From assembly GCA_951813545.1 (NCBI GenBank), contig OX638352.1, positions 3,054,835 through 3,118,834 on the forward strand: a stretch of 64,000 nucleotides of DNA, in the 5' to 3' direction. The notes beneath the pieces were generated by a model, which worked only from the letters and a program-made list of their open reading frames with translations, ran no database searches and was not told the DNA's origin. Both the position numbers and the translations under genes were made by a program. This DNA comes from an uncultured Poribacteria bacterium. GTDB lineage: Bacteria; Poribacteria; WGA-4E; WGA-3G. Shown here in pieces: positions 61,588 through 64,000 of this stretch; position 1 is the stretch's first letter; each line of letters starts with the position of its first letter.

Positions 61588-64000
61588 CTAAAGGTTATCG
61601 GTTGTAATCAACTGCTGCGGTCTTTGGACGTGGCTAAAATAGGTCTGCGTGAGGACATCGGAAATGTCAATAAGTATCTGTGCAAGACGGACGAGGAGTT
61701 TTTCTAATCCTCTACGTTGTGTTGTGTGCTCCGAACGCTCGGCGAGGTCGATTGTATTAGAAAGCTGCAATTGCGTTAAAGCCTCCAGAATGAGTTGTTC
61801 CTCCTCGCTAAGTTGGTAACCGATTTTTTCTCTTGGGAGGACACGGATCTGTTCCTCAAGCCGTTTCAACTGATATAGGAGCGAGCGCGGATTATTTTCG
61901 TCGAGAAGTAGCAACTCCAAGGCAGTTGGAAAGTGGAGTGCTGTACGATAGCGGCTGCGGTAAGTGATCAGGCTCTCGGCGGCAGCAAGGACAGATTCAA
62001 GTAACATATATTCAATCCAGTCGTCCTGAACAGCGACAAGACTTGAACGGCAAAGCACAATGAGAAGCAGGGCGCGTTCAATACGCCGCCCCATATCCAA
62101 GCTAATCCAACCGATCGTTTGCGTCATGTTTTCGGCACTAAGCCCGCTCAATGCTGAAAGGTAAATCATGAGTTGATCAAGTGAGGCTAATTCCGCCTCT
62201 TGCAACACGAGATCCGTCAATATATGTGGACTTGCCTCTCCATCTTCGGGGATGCTTTTTTCGAGGGCAGCACACAGATCTTCAATGCCGTTCATCACAT
62301 GCCATGTGTCGGTGGACCAACGGTCTCTGACTGCGTAAGCCGCGCTGAGGAGTGCCTGAAGTGTAAACACCAAGCTGCCGCTATTTTCCGTGTCCAGCAT
62401 GATGGAAAGGAGTTCGTTTTCTAATGACTGATCGTCTTTACTGACAAAACCCGGATGCGATGATGTTAAACCAGTCAACGAACGGAGCATGCTGCGGAGA
62501 TATGCGAGTTCTGATACTTCCCTTTCATCTTCACCGAAGGTCTCTATAAAGGGGGCAGAAGGTGGGCCTTGTGCTAAGTGCGAGGTCTCCAACCCCATCC
62601 TGCCCATCTTGATTTTGTCCAACATAATTCGGAGGAGGCGCGCTTGTCCCTCCGCCCGTTCTGCATAGCGACCCACCCAGAACAGATTTTCAGCTGCTCG
62701 ACTCGACAATCCAGCAGGACTTGTGGAAGCGGGACCTCTCACTTCAGTGATACGCCGCTGCCATAAACTGACATGTGGCTCAGGTTCAGAGGCAAGTACC
62801 CAGGTGTCTTTACTAACTCCACCATCTCGGATTGAGATTGTCAGTTCACCTTTCTCTCCTGAACAACGGGTAAGCCCACCGGGCATCACGGTATAGCCAT
62901 CTCTCTCTGCGAACAAGAAACTACGAAGGATGGCGCGACGGGGTTCAAGTTTTCCCTCAATCAACGAGGGTGTTGTGGAGAAGTGAATATACTCCTGCCC
63001 GACATAGAGATGCGGTTTCGCATTAATCCGAGCCCGAAGTGTGTCGAGTTCGGTGTTACTGAGTTCAGTTCCAAACATTGGTCGCCCGCCTGGTTGACGG
63101 TGAATGGATTTGACGACTAACGTTTTAAGGTTCGCCAATACATAGTCGCGCTGCTGCGGTTGTCCACACCACCACGTTGCGACAGAAGGGAGGTGCAGGT
63201 CTTCACCCATCAACCGTTTTGCGATGGCTGGCAGGAACGGCATCAAGCCCGGATTTTCTAAAATACCGCTGCCCGGTGGATTTATCACAACTACATTTCC
63301 CTGTCGAATCGCTTCCAACAAGCCTGCAACCCCAAGTCTTGAGTCCTGTCGGAGTTCTAATGGGTCACAGAAGATGTCGTCCACCCGGCGCAGAATAATA
63401 TTGACAGGACGTAATCCGTCAAGTGATTTCAACCAAACACGTCCATCCCACACCGTCAGGTCGTCACCTTGGACTAGGGTGTAACCGAGGTAGTTTGCAA
63501 GATAAGCATGTTCAAAGTAAGTTTCGTTGAGCGGACCAGGGGTCAGCACAACGACTTGTGGATTTTCTGTTTGGTGCGGGGCAATACGGGAGGCAGTTTC
63601 AAGTTGGTGTTGTAGGTCCACTACGCTGTTTTGTAGCGCACGAAAGAAAAAAGAAAGTCGATGAACACCGATTTCACCAAAGAGATTCGGCAATGCGCGC
63701 GCGAGAGCGGTGCGGTTCTCGAGTGCATAGCCTGCGCCTGAGGGTGCCTGTGACCGGTCACCGAGTATCCACATTTTGCCGTCCGATCCGCGTGCCAAAT
63801 CGGCGGCATAATTCAAGAGGAAAGGGAATCCGGACGGGACAAGCCCGACACACGCTCGCAAAAATCCAGCATGCGCATAAACCACTTCTGGTGGTATCAA
63901 CCCATCTTTGATTAGGGTTCGCTCGCCATAGAGATCCGTCAAGATCAGGTTTAGCAGCTCTGCCCGTTGCGTCAGTCCTTCAGAGATAGTTTCCGAATCT
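61588..64000 (-). CDS. Circularly permuted ATP-grasp/alpha-E fusion protein (5' end outside window)
   Basis: The frame remains open at the right edge (upstream residues TISEGLTQRAELLNLI), so the start is missing. The first part is a circularly permuted ATP-grasp ligase (VVLTPGPLNETYFEHAYLA, NVVVINPPGSGILENPGLMPFLP and QEYIHFSTTPS). From about residue 470 an alpha-E domain follows (SRAAENLFWVGRYAERAEGQARLLRIML), an all-helical partner domain. Fusions of the two are known and are usually next to transglutaminase-like genes, as here. The predicted activity is peptide ligation on an unknown substrate. Confidence 0.9.
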   Translation of the reverse strand, partial: DSETISEGLTQRAELLNLILTDLYGERTLIKDGLIPPEVVYAHAGFLRACVGLVPSGFPFLLNYAADLARGSDGKMWILGDRSQAPSGAGYALENRTALARALPNLFGEIGVHRLSFFFRALQNSVVDLQHQLETASRIAPHQTENPQVVVLTPGPLNETYFEHAYLANYLGYTLVQGDDLTVWDGRVWLKSLDGLRPVNIILRRVDDIFCDPLELRQDSRLGVAGLLEAIRQGNVVVINPPGSGILENPGLMPFLPAIAKRLMGEDLHLPSVATWWCGQPQQRDYVLANLKTLVVKSIHRQPGGRPMFGTELSNTELDTLRARINAKPHLYVGQEYIHFSTTPSLIEGKLEPRRAILRSFLFAERDGYTVMPGGLTRCSGEKGELTISIRDGGVSKDTWVLASEPEPHVSLWQRRITEVRGPASTSPAGLSSRAAENLFWVGRYAERAEGQARLLRIMLDKIKMGRMGLETSHLAQGPPSAPFIETFGEDEREVSELAYLRSMLRSLTGLTSSHPGFVSKDDQSLENELLSIMLDTENSGSLVFTLQALLSAAYAVRDRWSTDTWHVMNGIEDLCAALEKSIPEDGEASPHILTDLVLQEAELASLDQLMIYLSALSGLSAENMTQTIGWISLDMGRRIERALLLIVLCRSSLVAVQDDWIEYMLLESVLAAAESLITYRSRYRTALHFPTALELLLLDENNPRSLLYQLKRLEEQIRVLPREKIGYQLSEEEQLILEALTQLQLSNTIDLAERSEHTTQRRGLEKLLVRLAQILIDISDVLTQTYFSHVQRPQQLITTDNL

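Overview
The window looks like a chromosome segment of an uncultured, sponge- or marine-type bacterium. The best guess is the Candidatus Poribacteria or a related lineage. The reasons are three phytanoyl-CoA dioxygenase paralogues, dockerin and cohesin domains, a WD40 protein, a C-terminal 'YPNPFNP' sorting-type domain, a sulfatase, an L-fuconate dehydratase and Tat-exported oxidoreductases. The assignment is inferred from gene content; no rRNA or tRNA gene is present to fix it. Promoters are ordinary sigma70 type (TTGAC-N17-TAWAAT) and Shine-Dalgarno sequences are plain GGAGG, so this is a conventional bacterial expression system.

Left part (1-28 kb): a truncated WD40-dockerin gene, aldo/keto reductase, duplicated-domain lipoprotein, cobalamin adenosyltransferase, L-fuconate dehydratase with a convergent HpcH/HpaI aldolase, patatin, exported Mn-type SOD and Mo-cofactor oxidoreductase, PBP4, citramalate synthase, epimerase, MazG, endonuclease V, a sulfatase, AlaC and phytanoyl-CoA dioxygenases. 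Genes here alternate in strand and many have recognisable promoters. One 51-residue membrane protein sits behind a sigma54-type promoter.

Middle part (28-52 kb): almost everything is on the minus strand. It starts with a four-gene operon with overlapping starts (antitoxin-like small protein, unknown small protein, DUF3696-type AAA ATPase, PIN-like protein), which is the best candidate for an undescribed defence module. It continues with a purine permease, Der, an AI-2E-type permease carrying an inserted beta-propeller, a dicarboxylate symporter, a large cytochrome c/LRR/cohesin/dockerin surface protein, Uma2, AspS, a fused transporter-like/aminopropyltransferase/TPR protein, a broken AAA/PD-(D/E)XK gene and a TrmJ-like methyltransferase.

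Right part (52-64 kb): a gap-tpiA-secG operon; a plus-strand sugar-acid cluster (Gfo/Idh/MocA oxidoreductase, aldolase family, uronate isomerase-like); a BrnT-like toxin gene overlapping a TIR-domain gene; a MazG-like protein; and a transglutaminase plus circularly permuted ATP-grasp/alpha-E pair that runs off the window.

Three families of short repeats run through the intergenic DNA and are not explained by the genes. The first is a roughly 206-211 bp MITE-like element with 20-22 bp terminal inverted repeats, plus truncated relatives. The second is a set of arrays of degenerate 7-bp units (RCYGAYA) arranged as large inverted repeats, one of them inside a coding region. The third is a set of near-perfect palindromes of about 21 bp. 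No CRISPR array, tRNA, rRNA, complete insertion sequence or prophage was seen.
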